This document shows positions 9,427 to 18,357 of a stretch of DNA of 64,000 nt, piece by piece; the stretch's first letter is position 1, and the number at the start of each line of letters is the position of its first letter. The position numbers were made by a program, and so were the translations under genes. The stretch comes from Jatrophihabitans_A lederbergiae. GTDB lineage: Bacteria > Actinomycetota > Actinomycetes > Mycobacteriales > Jatrophihabitantaceae. Where the stretch lies: the NCBI RefSeq assembly GCF_031845305.1, contig NZ_JAVREH010000001.1, positions 62,001 through 126,000 on the forward strand, read 5' to 3'. The notes under the pieces are model-generated. The model was not told the DNA's origin. It was given only the letters and a program-made list of their open reading frames with translations, and searched no databases.

Positions 9427-10327
9427 TCATGTCCTGAGCCAGAGGGCGAGGCTGGCTAGGACGACGCCGCCGAGGTAGTTGGTGGCGAGTTTGTCGAAGC
9501 GGCTGGCGATGCCGCGCCACTGCTTGAGTTGGGCGAAGCAGCGTTCGACGACGTTGCGGTCGCGGTAGGCGCTGTTGTCGAAGCTGTAGGGCCGGCCGCC
9601 GGCGCTGCCCCGAGCCGTGCGGTGGTGCTTCTGGTCCTCCCGCTCGGGGATCGTCACCGCGATGCCGCGACCGCTGAGCATGCGACGGTTCGTCCTGGAG
9701 CTGTAGCCCTTGTCCGCGAGCAGCCGGGTGGGCCGGGTCCGTGGTCTTCCAGGACCCTGCCGAGGCACCCGAATCTGCGCCAGCAACGGCCCGAGCAGCT
9801 GGGTGTCGTTGGTGTTCCCGCTGCTCAGCAGCATCGCCAGCGGCCGTCCCCGGCCGTCGCACGCCAGATGAACCTTGCTCGTCAAGCCGCCCCGCGACCG
9901 CCCGATCGCATGATCAACCGGCTCCAGGCGCAGATCCTTGTAGTTCGACCGAGCCCCCCCTGACCTGACAGGCCTGCGGCCGGGCCCCGGCGCTGTGCTG
10001 ATGCGCACGGGCGATCGTGGAGTCCGCTGACACCACCCAGTCCAGGCCCCCAGCCGCGTCTGCGTCCGCCTGCACCGCCTGCAGCAGCCGCACGTACGTC
10101 CCGTCAGCGCTGAACCTGTCGTGCCGCTTCCACACCGTCTGCCACGGCCCGAACCGCTCCGGCAGGTCCCGCCACGGCGAGCCGGTCCGGAACCGCCACG
10201 CGATCGCCTCCAGCACCAGACGGTGATCCCGAAAGCGCCCCCCGCGCAACCCCTCCGAGCTCGGCAGCAACGGCTCGATCCGCGCCCACGCCTCATCTGA
10301 GAACACCACAGCAGCCATACCGAACAA
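9427..10327 (-). CDS. IS5-family transposase in two overlapping frames
   Basis: A DDE transposase split over two frames, as in the IS427 group. The first frame (10327 to 9914, 137 residues, FSDEAWARIEPLLP at the start) holds the N-terminal helix-turn-helix region and the first catalytic Asp (VVSADSTIARAHQ). The second frame, open to 9427, holds DKGYSSRTNR with the second Asp and RNVVERCFAQLKQWRG with the Glu. The frames meet at a run of seven G (minus strand, 9954-9960); moving from the first to the second frame needs a +1 shift, so slippage there should give the fused protein. No other disruption is seen, so the transposase is probably active. The start may be the ATG at 10327 or one three codons on. 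Confidence 0.88.
9954..9960 (-). promoter_or_regulatory. Slippery G7 run, probable frameshift site of the transposase
   Basis: Seven G residues sit exactly where the two transposase frames must be joined. A +1 ribosomal shift or transcript slippage here links VRGG of frame one to ARSNYKDL of frame two. Confidence 0.6.
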
Positions 10328-10395
10328 GATCTCGCCCCCGACCGCCTACATCCCGGAGACACGCCCTAGGCGAAACAGGTCTCAGCCGCCAGGGC

Positions 10396-12384
10396 CTACA
10401 GGTGCCGGTGCACCGCGAAGATGTGCGCCGGCGCGTCGGGACTCAACCGGACGAAGTTGTGCTCGCTCCACGGATAGTTCACCCCGCTGAGCAGGTCGGC
10501 CGCGGCGAAGCTCTTGTCCGTCCCGATGCCCAGCTCGTCCAGTCGCAGGTGCACCCATCCCTCACGGGTGTTGTGCGGATCCATCGAGCACGCAACGAGA
10601 ATCGTGTCACCGGTCGCGGAATCGTGCTTGGAGAACACCAGGATCGCGTCGTTCTCGCTGTAGTGGAAACGCAGGTTGCGCAACAGGTGCAGCGCGGGGT
10701 GCGCTCGGCGGATCCCGTTGAGTCGCTTGAGAAACGGCGCCAGCGAGTCGCCGCGCCTGATCGCGCCCTCGTAGTCGCGCGGGCGCAGCTGGTACTTCTC
10801 GGAGTTCAGGTACTCCTCGCTGCCAGGGCGGACCGGCACGTTCTCGTACAGCTCGTAACCCGAGTAGATGCCGTACGCGGGCGCCATCATCGAGGCGAGC
10901 ACGGCGCGGATCGCGAACGCTGCGCGCCCGCCGTGCACCAGGAATTCATTGAGGATGTCGGGAGTGCTCGGAAAGAAGTTGGGCCGCATGTAGTCGGCCG
11001 CCTCGACCAGCTCCTCACCGTACTGCCCCAGCTCCGAGGCGGTGTTTCGCCAGGTGAAATAGGTGTAGCTCTGGGTGAAGCCGATCCGAGCCAGCTCATG
11101 CATCATGGCCGGCCTGGTGAACGCCTCGGCCAGGAAGAGCACGTCGGGATGCTCCGCCTTGATGCTGCGGATGAGCCACTGCCAGAAGTTGAGCGGCTTG
11201 GTGTGCGGATTGTCGACCCGGAAGATCCTCACACCGCGCGAGATCCACAGCAGCGCGACCCGCAGCACCTCGGCCGCCAGTCCGGCCGGGTCGTTGTCGA
11301 AGTTGAGGGGGTAGATGTCCTGGTATTTCTTCGGTGGGTTCTCGGCAAACGCAATCGTGCCGTCGGGCAACGTGGTGAACCACTCGGGGTGCTCGGTCAC
11401 CCAGGGGTGATCCGGCGCGCACTGCAGAGCGAAGTCGAGCGCCACCTCGAGGTCCAGTTCACGGGCTCGCGCCACGAAGGCCGCGAAGTCCGCCTCGGTG
11501 CCCAGCTCGGGGTGGATGGCGTCGTGGCCACCCTCTGCCGAGCCGATCGCCCATGGCGAGCCGGTGTCCGTCGGCTTGGCGTTCAGGGTGTTGTTCGGTC
11601 CCTTGCGGTTGACCCGTCCGATCGGGTGGATCGGCGGCAGGTACGCCACGTCGAAGCCGAGGTCCGCGACGTAGTCCAGATGCTTGGTGGCGTCGGCGAG
11701 CGTGCCGTGCCGCGCCGGGCGCGCCGGATCGTCCGGGTCGTTGGCCAGCTCCGCGCCGATGGAGCGCGGAAAGAACTCGTACCAGGCGCCGTACAGTGCC
11801 CGCTGCCGATCGACCCAGACCTCGTGACTCGAGGACTCGGTGATCAGCTCGCGGACGGGGTAGTCATGGGCGAGCTCGCGCACCTCACTGCTCATCGCGC
11901 GGGTGGTGCGCAGGGGCAGGTCGACGGACTCCCGGCGCAGATCCGCCGCGGTCTCCAGGGCGAGCTCGGAGCCTGCCTTCGAGCCGGCCAGCTTCGATAC
12001 CTCGTCGAAGAGCCGGGCGCCGATCTCGAGATCGTTGGCGAGTTCTTCGGCACTCTGGCCGGCGTCCATCTTGACCTCGACCGCGTGGTACCAGGTCGCC
12101 AGCGGATCGCGCCACGCCTCGATCACGTACGTCCAGGTGCCGGTGCTGTCGGCCACCACCTCGGCGCGCCAGCGGTCCGTGCCGCCGCCCAGCGGGCGCA
12201 TCCGGTTGAAGCCGGCTGCTTTTCCGTCAGGTGAGCGCCACACGACAGACGCGGCTACGGCGTCGTGTCCCTCACCGAAGACGGTCGCCTCGACAGGGAC
12301 CGGCTCGCCGACAACGGCCCTGGCGGGCAGCTCTCCGTGCGCGATCACCGGATGTACGAAATTGAGTCCTAAGCGTCCAGCCAC
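10396..12384 (-). CDS. glgE: Alpha-1,4-glucan:maltose-1-phosphate maltosyltransferase GlgE
   Basis: Transfers maltosyl units from maltose 1-phosphate to alpha-1,4-glucans, building glycogen-like polymers in the cytoplasm. At 662 residues it has normal GlgE length. The N-terminal 200 residues form the beta-sandwich domain, followed by the GH13 subfamily 3 barrel. FRVDNPHTKP carries the nucleophile Asp (about 390) and FLAEAFTRP the acid Glu (about 418). The start is GTG at 12384; a TACCGT -10 box lies six bases upstream, so the message is probably leaderless. It is divergent from glgP, the same layout as Rv1327c/Rv1328. In M. tuberculosis glgB follows glgE; here an IS5 element and an HNH gene follow instead, and no glgB, treS or maltokinase gene is in the window. 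Confidence 0.96.
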   Translation of the reverse strand: MAGRLGLNFVHPVIAHGELPARAVVGEPVPVEATVFGEGHDAVAASVVWRSPDGKAAGFNRMRPLGGGTDRWRAEVVADSTGTWTYVIEAWRDPLATWYHAVEVKMDAGQSAEELANDLEIGARLFDEVSKLAGSKAGSELALETAADLRRESVDLPLRTTRAMSSEVRELAHDYPVRELITESSSHEVWVDRQRALYGAWYEFFPRSIGAELANDPDDPARPARHGTLADATKHLDYVADLGFDVAYLPPIHPIGRVNRKGPNNTLNAKPTDTGSPWAIGSAEGGHDAIHPELGTEADFAAFVARARELDLEVALDFALQCAPDHPWVTEHPEWFTTLPDGTIAFAENPPKKYQDIYPLNFDNDPAGLAAEVLRVALLWISRGVRIFRVDNPHTKPLNFWQWLIRSIKAEHPDVLFLAEAFTRPAMMHELARIGFTQSYTYFTWRNTASELGQYGEELVEAADYMRPNFFPSTPDILNEFLVHGGRAAFAIRAVLASMMAPAYGIYSGYELYENVPVRPGSEEYLNSEKYQLRPRDYEGAIRRGDSLAPFLKRLNGIRRAHPALHLLRNLRFHYSENDAILVFSKHDSATGDTILVACSMDPHNTREGWVHLRLDELGIGTDKSFAAADLLSGVNYPWSEHNFVRLSPDAPAHIFAVHRHL

Positions 12385-12390
12385 GCCTCT

Positions 12391-12396
12391 ACGGTA
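12391..12396 (-). promoter_or_regulatory. -10 box of glgE, leaderless spacing
   Basis: TACCGT on the minus strand ends six bases before the GTG start of glgE. No Shine-Dalgarno sequence is present. Confidence 0.5.
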
Positions 12397-12460
12397 TCGT
12401 CCCGGCGGCCGCCCGCAATCACCGCTGATGGGATTGTCCGTAAGCGCTACCGCCAGCCGC

Positions 12461-12466
12461 TATCGT
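12461..12466 (+). promoter_or_regulatory. -10 box of glgP, leaderless spacing
   Basis: TATCGT followed by seven bases and the ATG at 12474. The divergent glgE -10 box is only 64 bases away, so both promoters could share a regulator. Confidence 0.5.
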
Positions 12467-12473
12467 GTGCGGA

Positions 12474-15071
12474 ATGAAGGCACTACGACGACTGACCGTC
12501 CGCGCGGCCCTGCCCGCAGCACTGGCTCCGCTCGGCGAGATCGTGGCGAACCTACGCTGGTCCTGGCACGCGGATTCCCTAGACCTCCTGGAGTCGATCG
12601 ACCCTGAGCTGTGGGCCGAGTGCAACGGCGACCCCGCCCGGCTGCTGGGCGGCGTGAGCACGGAGCGCCTCGCCGCCCTCGCCAAGGACCGCAAGTTCCT
12701 GCGCCGGCTGCAGGACGTCTCCGATGACCTGCGCGACTACCTGGAGCAGCCGCGCTGGTACCAGCGCCAGCAAGAGCTCGAGGCCGCCAAGCCCGCGAAC
12801 GAAGCCTCGTCGCTGCCGTCCTCGGTGGCGTACTTCTCGCCCGAGTTCGGCATCGCCGAGGTGCTGCCGCAGTACTCCGGCGGCCTTGGAATTCTCGCCG
12901 GTGACCACCTCAAGGCAGCCTCGGACCTCGGCGCTCCCATCATCGGGGTCGGACTGCTCTACCGGGCCGGCTACTTCTCCCAGTCCCTGTCGCGCGAGGG
13001 ATGGCAGCAGGAGCGCTATCCGTCGCTGGACCCCCAGGGCCTGCCGCTGACCCCGCTGCGCGACGTCGCCGGCAACCTTGCCCGGGTGCTGCTGGAACTG
13101 CCCGACCAACGCGCCCTGCACGCCCAGATCTGGCTGGCCTCTGTCGGCCGCGTTCCATTGCTGCTGCTGGACTCCGACGTCGAGGAGAACGACGCGGCGG
13201 CCCGCGGCGTGACCGACCGCCTGTACGGCGGTGGCCCTGAGCACCGCCTGCTGCAGGAGCTGCTGCTGGGTGTCGGCGGCGTCCGGGCGCTGCGCGTCTA
13301 CTGCTCCATCACCGGTCATCCCGAGCCCGAGGTGTTCCACTCCAACGAGGGCCACGCGGGCTTCCTCGGCATCGAGCGGATCAGCGAGCTCAGCTCCGGC
13401 CCGGCCAAGCTGAGTTTCGCCGAGGCCCTGACGGCGGTACGCGCGGGCACGGTGTTCACCACCCACACCCCGGTTCCGGCCGGCATCGACCGCTTCGACC
13501 GCGACCTGGTGGCCGCCCACCTGGGCAAAGTTCCCGGCGTCCCGGTCGCCGAGGTCCTGGCGCTGGGCGCCGAGGATGATCCGACCAAGTTCAACATGGC
13601 GCACATGGGCCTGCGGCTCGGCCAGCGCGCCAACGGAGTGGCCCAGTTGCACGGCCGGGTCAGCCGCTCGATGTTCAACAACCTCTGGCCCGGCTTCGAC
13701 GCCGACGAGGTGCCGATCACCTCGATCACCAACGGCGTGCACGCCCCGACGTGGATGGCGCGTGAATTTCTCGACCTCGCCGAGCAGGCGATCGGCTCCG
13801 AGGCGCTGGCGACCGGTGGCGGCTGGGCGGCCATCGACCAGGTCGAGGACACCGAGCTGTGGTCGACCAAGCGTGAGCTGCGTGCCCGGCTGGTCGGTGA
13901 GATCCGGCGCCGGATTCGGCAGAGCGGTGTCGAGCGCGGTTTCTCCGGTGTCGAGCTGGCGTGGACCGCCACGGCCTTCGATCCGGACGTGCTCACCATC
14001 GGATTCGCCCGGCGGGTGCCGTCCTACAAGCGACTCACCCTGATGCTGCGCGACCCGGCGCGGCTGAAGCGCCTGCTCACCGATCCTGACCGTCCGGTGC
14101 AGATCGTGGTGGCGGGCAAGTCGCACCCCGCCGACGACGGCGGCAAGGAGCTCATCGCGCAGCTCGTCCGGTTCACCGACGACCCGGAGGTCCGGGGCCG
14201 GATCGCCTTCCTGCCGGACTACGACATCGGCATGGCGCGCTACCTGTACTGGGGCAGCGACGTGTGGCTGAACAACCCGCTGCGCCCGCTCGAGGCCTGT
14301 GGTACGTCCGGGATGAAGGCGGCGCTCAACGGCGGCCTGAATCTGTCCATCAAGGACGGCTGGTGGGACGAGTGGTGCGAGGACGGCAAGAACGGCTGGG
14401 AGATCCCGTCCGCGGACGACTCGCTGACCGGTACCACCGACGACCACCGCGACGCCGTCGAGGCTGCCGCGATGTATGACCTGATCGAGCACCAGGTCTC
14501 GCAGCGGTTCTACAGCCGCGACGCCCGGGGGATTCCGACCCAGTGGATAGCGATGGTCCGCTACACCCTGAAGTCACTCGGACCGAAGGTGCTCGCGACC
14601 CGGATGGTCCAGGACTACATCCGCAAGCTGTACGCCCCGGCCGCGCGCTCGGCCGCCGTGCTGGTGGCCGATGACTTCGCGGCGGCGAAGGACCTGGCCG
14701 CGTGGAAGAGCTGGGTTGCCGGTGCCTGGAAGGACGTCGCCGTGCGGCACGTCGAATCGCACGTCGAGGGTGATCCGACCCTGGGTGGGTTCCTGCAGCT
14801 GCGGGCCGAGGTGGCGCTGTCCGGGCTGAAGTCCTCCGACGTCCAGGTGCAGGCGCTGTACGGGCCGGTGGACGCCGACAACCGGCTGACGTCGGTACAG
14901 ATCGTGCCGCTGACCATGGCGGACGAGCGTGATCACACCGGGTTCTTCACAGGCGACGTGCCGCTGAAGAAGGCGGGTCCGTTCGGTTACACCGTGCGGG
15001 TGTTGCCGCACAACGATCTGCTCGCCAATCCCGCCGAAACCGGCCTGGTCGCCGCGGCGACGCAGGGCTAG
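12474..15071 (+). CDS. glgP: Alpha-glucan (glycogen) phosphorylase GlgP
   Basis: Releases glucose 1-phosphate from the non-reducing ends of glycogen or maltodextrin, using PLP; GT35 family. 865 residues. The first 110 residues form the DUF3417 extension of the actinobacterial long form (LRRLTVRAALPAALAPLGE; NLRWSWHADSLDLLESIDPE). The core shows YFSPEFGIAEVLPQYSGGLG (about 122), VFHSNEGHAGFL (about 290) and the PLP-lysine segment GTSGMKAALNGGLNLS (Lys about 614). The ATG at 12474 is chosen over a GTG nine bases upstream because of the -10 box spacing. Divergent from glgE; together they make and degrade the same glucan. The epimerase-like gene starts five bases after the stop and may be cotranscribed. 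Confidence 0.96.
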   Translation: MKALRRLTVRAALPAALAPLGEIVANLRWSWHADSLDLLESIDPELWAECNGDPARLLGGVSTERLAALAKDRKFLRRLQDVSDDLRDYLEQPRWYQRQQELEAAKPANEASSLPSSVAYFSPEFGIAEVLPQYSGGLGILAGDHLKAASDLGAPIIGVGLLYRAGYFSQSLSREGWQQERYPSLDPQGLPLTPLRDVAGNLARVLLELPDQRALHAQIWLASVGRVPLLLLDSDVEENDAAARGVTDRLYGGGPEHRLLQELLLGVGGVRALRVYCSITGHPEPEVFHSNEGHAGFLGIERISELSSGPAKLSFAEALTAVRAGTVFTTHTPVPAGIDRFDRDLVAAHLGKVPGVPVAEVLALGAEDDPTKFNMAHMGLRLGQRANGVAQLHGRVSRSMFNNLWPGFDADEVPITSITNGVHAPTWMAREFLDLAEQAIGSEALATGGGWAAIDQVEDTELWSTKRELRARLVGEIRRRIRQSGVERGFSGVELAWTATAFDPDVLTIGFARRVPSYKRLTLMLRDPARLKRLLTDPDRPVQIVVAGKSHPADDGGKELIAQLVRFTDDPEVRGRIAFLPDYDIGMARYLYWGSDVWLNNPLRPLEACGTSGMKAALNGGLNLSIKDGWWDEWCEDGKNGWEIPSADDSLTGTTDDHRDAVEAAAMYDLIEHQVSQRFYSRDARGIPTQWIAMVRYTLKSLGPKVLATRMVQDYIRKLYAPAARSAAVLVADDFAAAKDLAAWKSWVAGAWKDVAVRHVESHVEGDPTLGGFLQLRAEVALSGLKSSDVQVQALYGPVDADNRLTSVQIVPLTMADERDHTGFFTGDVPLKKAGPFGYTVRVLPHNDLLANPAETGLVAAATQG

Positions 15072-15076
15072 CCGCC

Positions 15077-15982
15077 ATGAAGGTATTGGTCACCGGCGCT
15101 CGCGGAAAGGTCGGGCGAGCGGCGGTCGCCGAGTTGCTCTCCGTCGGTCACGACGTGGTGAGCACCGATCTCGGCACGCCGACGTACGAGCGAGCCGAGC
15201 CCGGTTCGGCCCACTACATTCGGGCGGATCTGACCGACGCGGGGGCGGCGTTCCAGCTCGTACGCGGGATGGACGCGGTCGTGCACTGCGCCGCGATTCC
15301 CGAGCCCACTCAGGACGTTGCGCACACGGTGTTCGGCAACAACCTGCTGGCCGCGTTCAACATCGTCGAGTCGTGCGTCCGGATGGGTGTCTCCCGGCTG
15401 GTGAACGTCTCGTCCGAGACGGTGCCCGGAATGGCCTTCGCCGAGCGGCCGTTCGAGCCGGACTACTTTCCGATCGACGAGCAGCATCCGGTACGGCCGC
15501 AAGATCCGTATGCGCTGGCCAAGCACTTCGGCGAGCAGCTTTGCGACGCGGCAGTGCGCCGGTCGGACCTGCGCTGCGTGACGATCCGGCCGACCTGGGT
15601 GCAGGACGAGACGTCCTATGCGCGCAACCTCGGACCGATGATTCGGGCGGCGCGGTCCGGTAACCCGGAACCGAGCCTGAACGGCTGGTCCTACATCGAC
15701 GCCTACGACCTGGCCATCGCGCTCCGGCTGGCGGCCGAGTCGGAGCTGTCCGGCCACGAGATCTTCTATATTTCATCACCGGATTCCGCCGGGATGCCGG
15801 ACACCGCGGCCGCGCTGCGCGCCTTGTACGGGAACCGGGTCGAGGTCCGCGAGCTGCCGTTCGCCGATGCCTGCGGGACGTCGATCACGAAGGCCCGGCG
15901 GCTGCTCGGCTGGAATCCGACCCGCAGCTGGCGCGACTACCTGACGGACGAGGGCGAGGCTCGGCCGATCGACCGTGGCTGA
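15077..15982 (+). CDS. NAD-dependent epimerase/dehydratase family protein
   Basis: An extended SDR enzyme, 301 residues. The N-terminus MKVLVTGARGKVGRAAVAEL carries the GxxGxxG dinucleotide site; the catalytic Tyr-x-x-x-Lys is YALAKHF near residue 150, with SSETVP as the preceding Ser strand. The C-terminus WNPTRSWRDYL is typical of sugar-nucleotide epimerases or dehydratases. It starts five bases after the glgP stop, so it is probably in the same transcript, but a link to glucan metabolism is only suggested by position. The substrate is unknown. Confidence 0.88.
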   Translation: MKVLVTGARGKVGRAAVAELLSVGHDVVSTDLGTPTYERAEPGSAHYIRADLTDAGAAFQLVRGMDAVVHCAAIPEPTQDVAHTVFGNNLLAAFNIVESCVRMGVSRLVNVSSETVPGMAFAERPFEPDYFPIDEQHPVRPQDPYALAKHFGEQLCDAAVRRSDLRCVTIRPTWVQDETSYARNLGPMIRAARSGNPEPSLNGWSYIDAYDLAIALRLAAESELSGHEIFYISSPDSAGMPDTAAALRALYGNRVEVRELPFADACGTSITKARRLLGWNPTRSWRDYLTDEGEARPIDRG

Positions 15983-16088
15983 GGGTTGGTCGACTGAGAA
16001 TGAGCCCGTCGTCGAGTGGCCCCGTCGGCTGACGAGGAGCTTCGCCGGGCGTGCACCGGCTGATCGGCGCGGTGGTCGAACTTCGGGT

Positions 16089-18254
16089 TCAGACCCGGAC
16101 GGCCCGCAGCAGCAGCACCGACCGGGCTTGTACCAGGAGCTGCGTTCCCGCCGCAACAGTGCTGACCGCCGTTCCACTCACTTCGGTAGTGTCGATGACG
16201 CTCTCGTACTGCTCGGCCCAGGGACGCCCGGGCAGCAGAAACCGCACCGGCTCGTCTCCGGAGTGCAGCACCAGCAGGTAGGACTCGTCGGTGATGACGT
16301 TGCCCCGGGGCCCGCGATGGCGCAGCCCCTGGCCGTCCAGGTACATGCCGATGGTGCGCAGTGCGGTGTCGAACCAGTCGCCGTCGTGGAGCTCGCGGCC
16401 TGAGGCGTGGAACCACGCGAGGTCCTTGCAGCCGTCGCCGCCCGGAAGCGGACGGCCCTCGAAGAACGCATGCCGGCGCAGCACCGGTGACTGCTTGCGC
16501 AAGGCGATCAGCCGGCGGGTGAGCGCCAGCAGGTCCGCCCCGGCCTCGGTGTCACTCCAGTCGATCCACGAGATCTCGTTGTCCTGCACGTAGGCGTTGT
16601 TGTTGCCGCCCTGGGTGCGATAGCGCTCGTCACCGGCCACCAGCATCGGAACGCCGGTGGACACTAGCAGCGTGGTGAGCAGATTGCGAACCTGCCGTAG
16701 CCGCAGGGTATTCACTCCTTCGTCCGCCGTCTCGCCCTCGACGCCGAAGTTGATCGAGCGGTTGTCGTCCGTCCCGTCGCGGTTGTTCTCGCCGTTGGCC
16801 TCGTTGTGCTTGCGTTCGTAACTGGCCAGGTCGCGCAGGGTGAAACCGTCGTGCGCGGTGACGAAGTTGATCGAGGCGAACGGGGAGCGGCCGTCGTCGG
16901 CATACAGGTCCGAGGAGCCCGTCAACCGGAAGGCGAGGTCGCGGACGCCGCCGGCGCCGTGGGCCCAGAAGTCCCTTACGGTGTCACGGTATTTGCCATT
17001 CCATTCGGTCCACAGCGGCGGGAACTCACCGACCTGGTAACCGCCGTCGCCGATGTCCCAGGGCTCGGCGATCAGCTTGACCTGGCTGATGACAGGGTCC
17101 TGGTGGATGGTGTCGAAGAAGGACGACAGCTTGTCGACGTCGTGCAGCGAGCGGGCCAATGCCGAGGCCAGATCGAAGCGAAAGCCGTCGACGTGCATCT
17201 CGGTGACCCAGTACCGCAGCGAATCCATCACCAGCTGCAGCACCGCCGGGGTACGGACGTCCAGGGTGTTGCCGCAGCCGGTGTAGTCCAGGTACCGGGA
17301 AGGATCGGCGGGGTCGACGCGGTAGTACGCCGCATTGTCGATTCCGCGGAACGACAGCGTCGGCCCGTCCGGCGTCGCCTCGCCGGTGTGGTTGTAGACG
17401 ACGTCCAGGATCACCTCGATGCCGGCGGTGTGCATTGCCCGCACCATGGCCTTGAACTCGCGGACCTGGTTGCCGCCGAGCCGGCCGGTGTGGGTGGCGT
17501 AGGCCGCGTGCGGGGCGAAGAAGCCGATCGAGTTGTAGCCCCAGTAATTCTTGGCGCCGCGCCGCTGCAGGGCCGGCTCGGAGACGAACTGGTGGATCGG
17601 CAGCAGCTCGACCGCGGTCACCCCGAGGTCCTTGAGGTACGAGATGACCGCCGGGTGTGCCAGGCCGGCATAAGTTCCGCGCAGGTCAGCCGGAATGTCC
17701 GGATGGCGCGCGGTGAAGCCCTTGACGTGCAGTTCGTAGATGATCGTGTCGTCCCAAGGCCGGTTGGGACGGGGGTCGTTGCCCCACGGAAAGCTGTCCA
17801 CCACCACGACGGAGCGAGGGACGTACGGCGCGGAATCCAGCTCGTTGTCGCCATATACCGCGTCGTTGTCAATGAAATCGCCCTCGATGGCCCGGGCGTA
17901 CGGATCGATCAGCAGCTTGTGCCGGTTGTGCCGCAGGCCGGTGCTCGGGTTGTACGGGCCGTCCAGGCGGTAGCCGTAACGCTGGCCGGGGTTGATGCCG
18001 GGCAGGTAGCCGTGCCAGATGTGAAAGCTCTGCTCGACGAGCCGGGCCCGGTGCTCGGCTCCGGTGCTGTCGAAGAGGCAGACCTCGGCCCGGGTCGCGG
18101 TGGGGGACCAGACGCTGAAGTTGGTGCCCTCGCCGTCCCAGCTCGCGCCGAGCGGAAACGGCTTGCCCGGCCAGGACGCCACCGCGCCGAACTCGTCCGG
18201 TGCCGAGTCGAGCCGGCGGGCGACCACGTGCGAGAGATCAGCTGCCGATTCCAT
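16089..18254 (-). CDS. glgX: Glycogen debranching enzyme GlgX, second copy
   Basis: A complete 721-residue GlgX (isoamylase-type) acting on alpha-1,6 branches of phosphorylase-limited glycogen, which fits the glgP gene 1 kb away. CBM48 covers about residues 28-130 (PFPLGASWDGEGTNFSVWS). GH13 signatures are DVVYNHTGEA (about 283), FRFDLASAL with nucleophile Asp (about 355), LIAEPWDIG with acid Glu (about 395) and FVTAHDGFTLRDL (about 465). The ATG at 18254 has no good Shine-Dalgarno site; TAAGGT nine bases upstream may be the -10. It is clearly paralogous to the left-edge copy, sharing long identical stretches such as YRDTVRDFW and WVTEMHVDGFRFDLA, so the two arose by duplication or transfer of close relatives. 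Confidence 0.96.
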   Translation of the reverse strand: MESAADLSHVVARRLDSAPDEFGAVASWPGKPFPLGASWDGEGTNFSVWSPTATRAEVCLFDSTGAEHRARLVEQSFHIWHGYLPGINPGQRYGYRLDGPYNPSTGLRHNRHKLLIDPYARAIEGDFIDNDAVYGDNELDSAPYVPRSVVVVDSFPWGNDPRPNRPWDDTIIYELHVKGFTARHPDIPADLRGTYAGLAHPAVISYLKDLGVTAVELLPIHQFVSEPALQRRGAKNYWGYNSIGFFAPHAAYATHTGRLGGNQVREFKAMVRAMHTAGIEVILDVVYNHTGEATPDGPTLSFRGIDNAAYYRVDPADPSRYLDYTGCGNTLDVRTPAVLQLVMDSLRYWVTEMHVDGFRFDLASALARSLHDVDKLSSFFDTIHQDPVISQVKLIAEPWDIGDGGYQVGEFPPLWTEWNGKYRDTVRDFWAHGAGGVRDLAFRLTGSSDLYADDGRSPFASINFVTAHDGFTLRDLASYERKHNEANGENNRDGTDDNRSINFGVEGETADEGVNTLRLRQVRNLLTTLLVSTGVPMLVAGDERYRTQGGNNNAYVQDNEISWIDWSDTEAGADLLALTRRLIALRKQSPVLRRHAFFEGRPLPGGDGCKDLAWFHASGRELHDGDWFDTALRTIGMYLDGQGLRHRGPRGNVITDESYLLVLHSGDEPVRFLLPGRPWAEQYESVIDTTEVSGTAVSTVAAGTQLLVQARSVLLLRAVRV

Positions 18255-18263
18255 AGAGCGCCG

Positions 18264-18269
18264 ACCTTA
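18264..18269 (-). promoter_or_regulatory. Candidate -10 box of the second glgX
   Basis: TAAGGT on the minus strand lies nine bases before the ATG, giving a leader of only a few bases. Confidence 0.35.
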
Positions 18270-18357
18270 CGCCCGGCTGACCGGGCCTCGGGCCGCAATC
18301 CGCGGACGTCGGGGCAGGGGGCTGTGCGGCGCGCCCTGCTGAGGCACCGGGAACGGC

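Larger units (their letters stand above)
9411..10366 (-). mobile_element. Intact IS5-family (IS427-type) insertion sequence, about 956 bases
   Basis: The outer 17 bases of each end form imperfect inverted repeats: GGGTCTGTCTCCCGGAT at the left and, read inward from the right, GGGCGTGTCTCCGGGAT (14 of 17 match). A TA duplication flanks the element at 9409-9410 and 10367-10368; both junctions read CTAG, suggesting a CTAG target. It carries one frameshifted DDE transposase and nothing else. It landed in the short gap between the HNH gene promoter and the 3' end of glgE, 29 bases downstream of the glgE stop, so no neighbouring gene is broken. Confidence 0.9.

Noticed and set aside
9427..10362. 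Single-frame 311-residue transposase
   Set aside because: Its first 130 residues are Cys/Arg/Gly-rich and unlike transposases; the true N-terminus is in the other frame from 10327.
12579..14492. 637-codon open frame on the minus strand
   Set aside because: Antisense to glgP; no family similarity and atypical composition.
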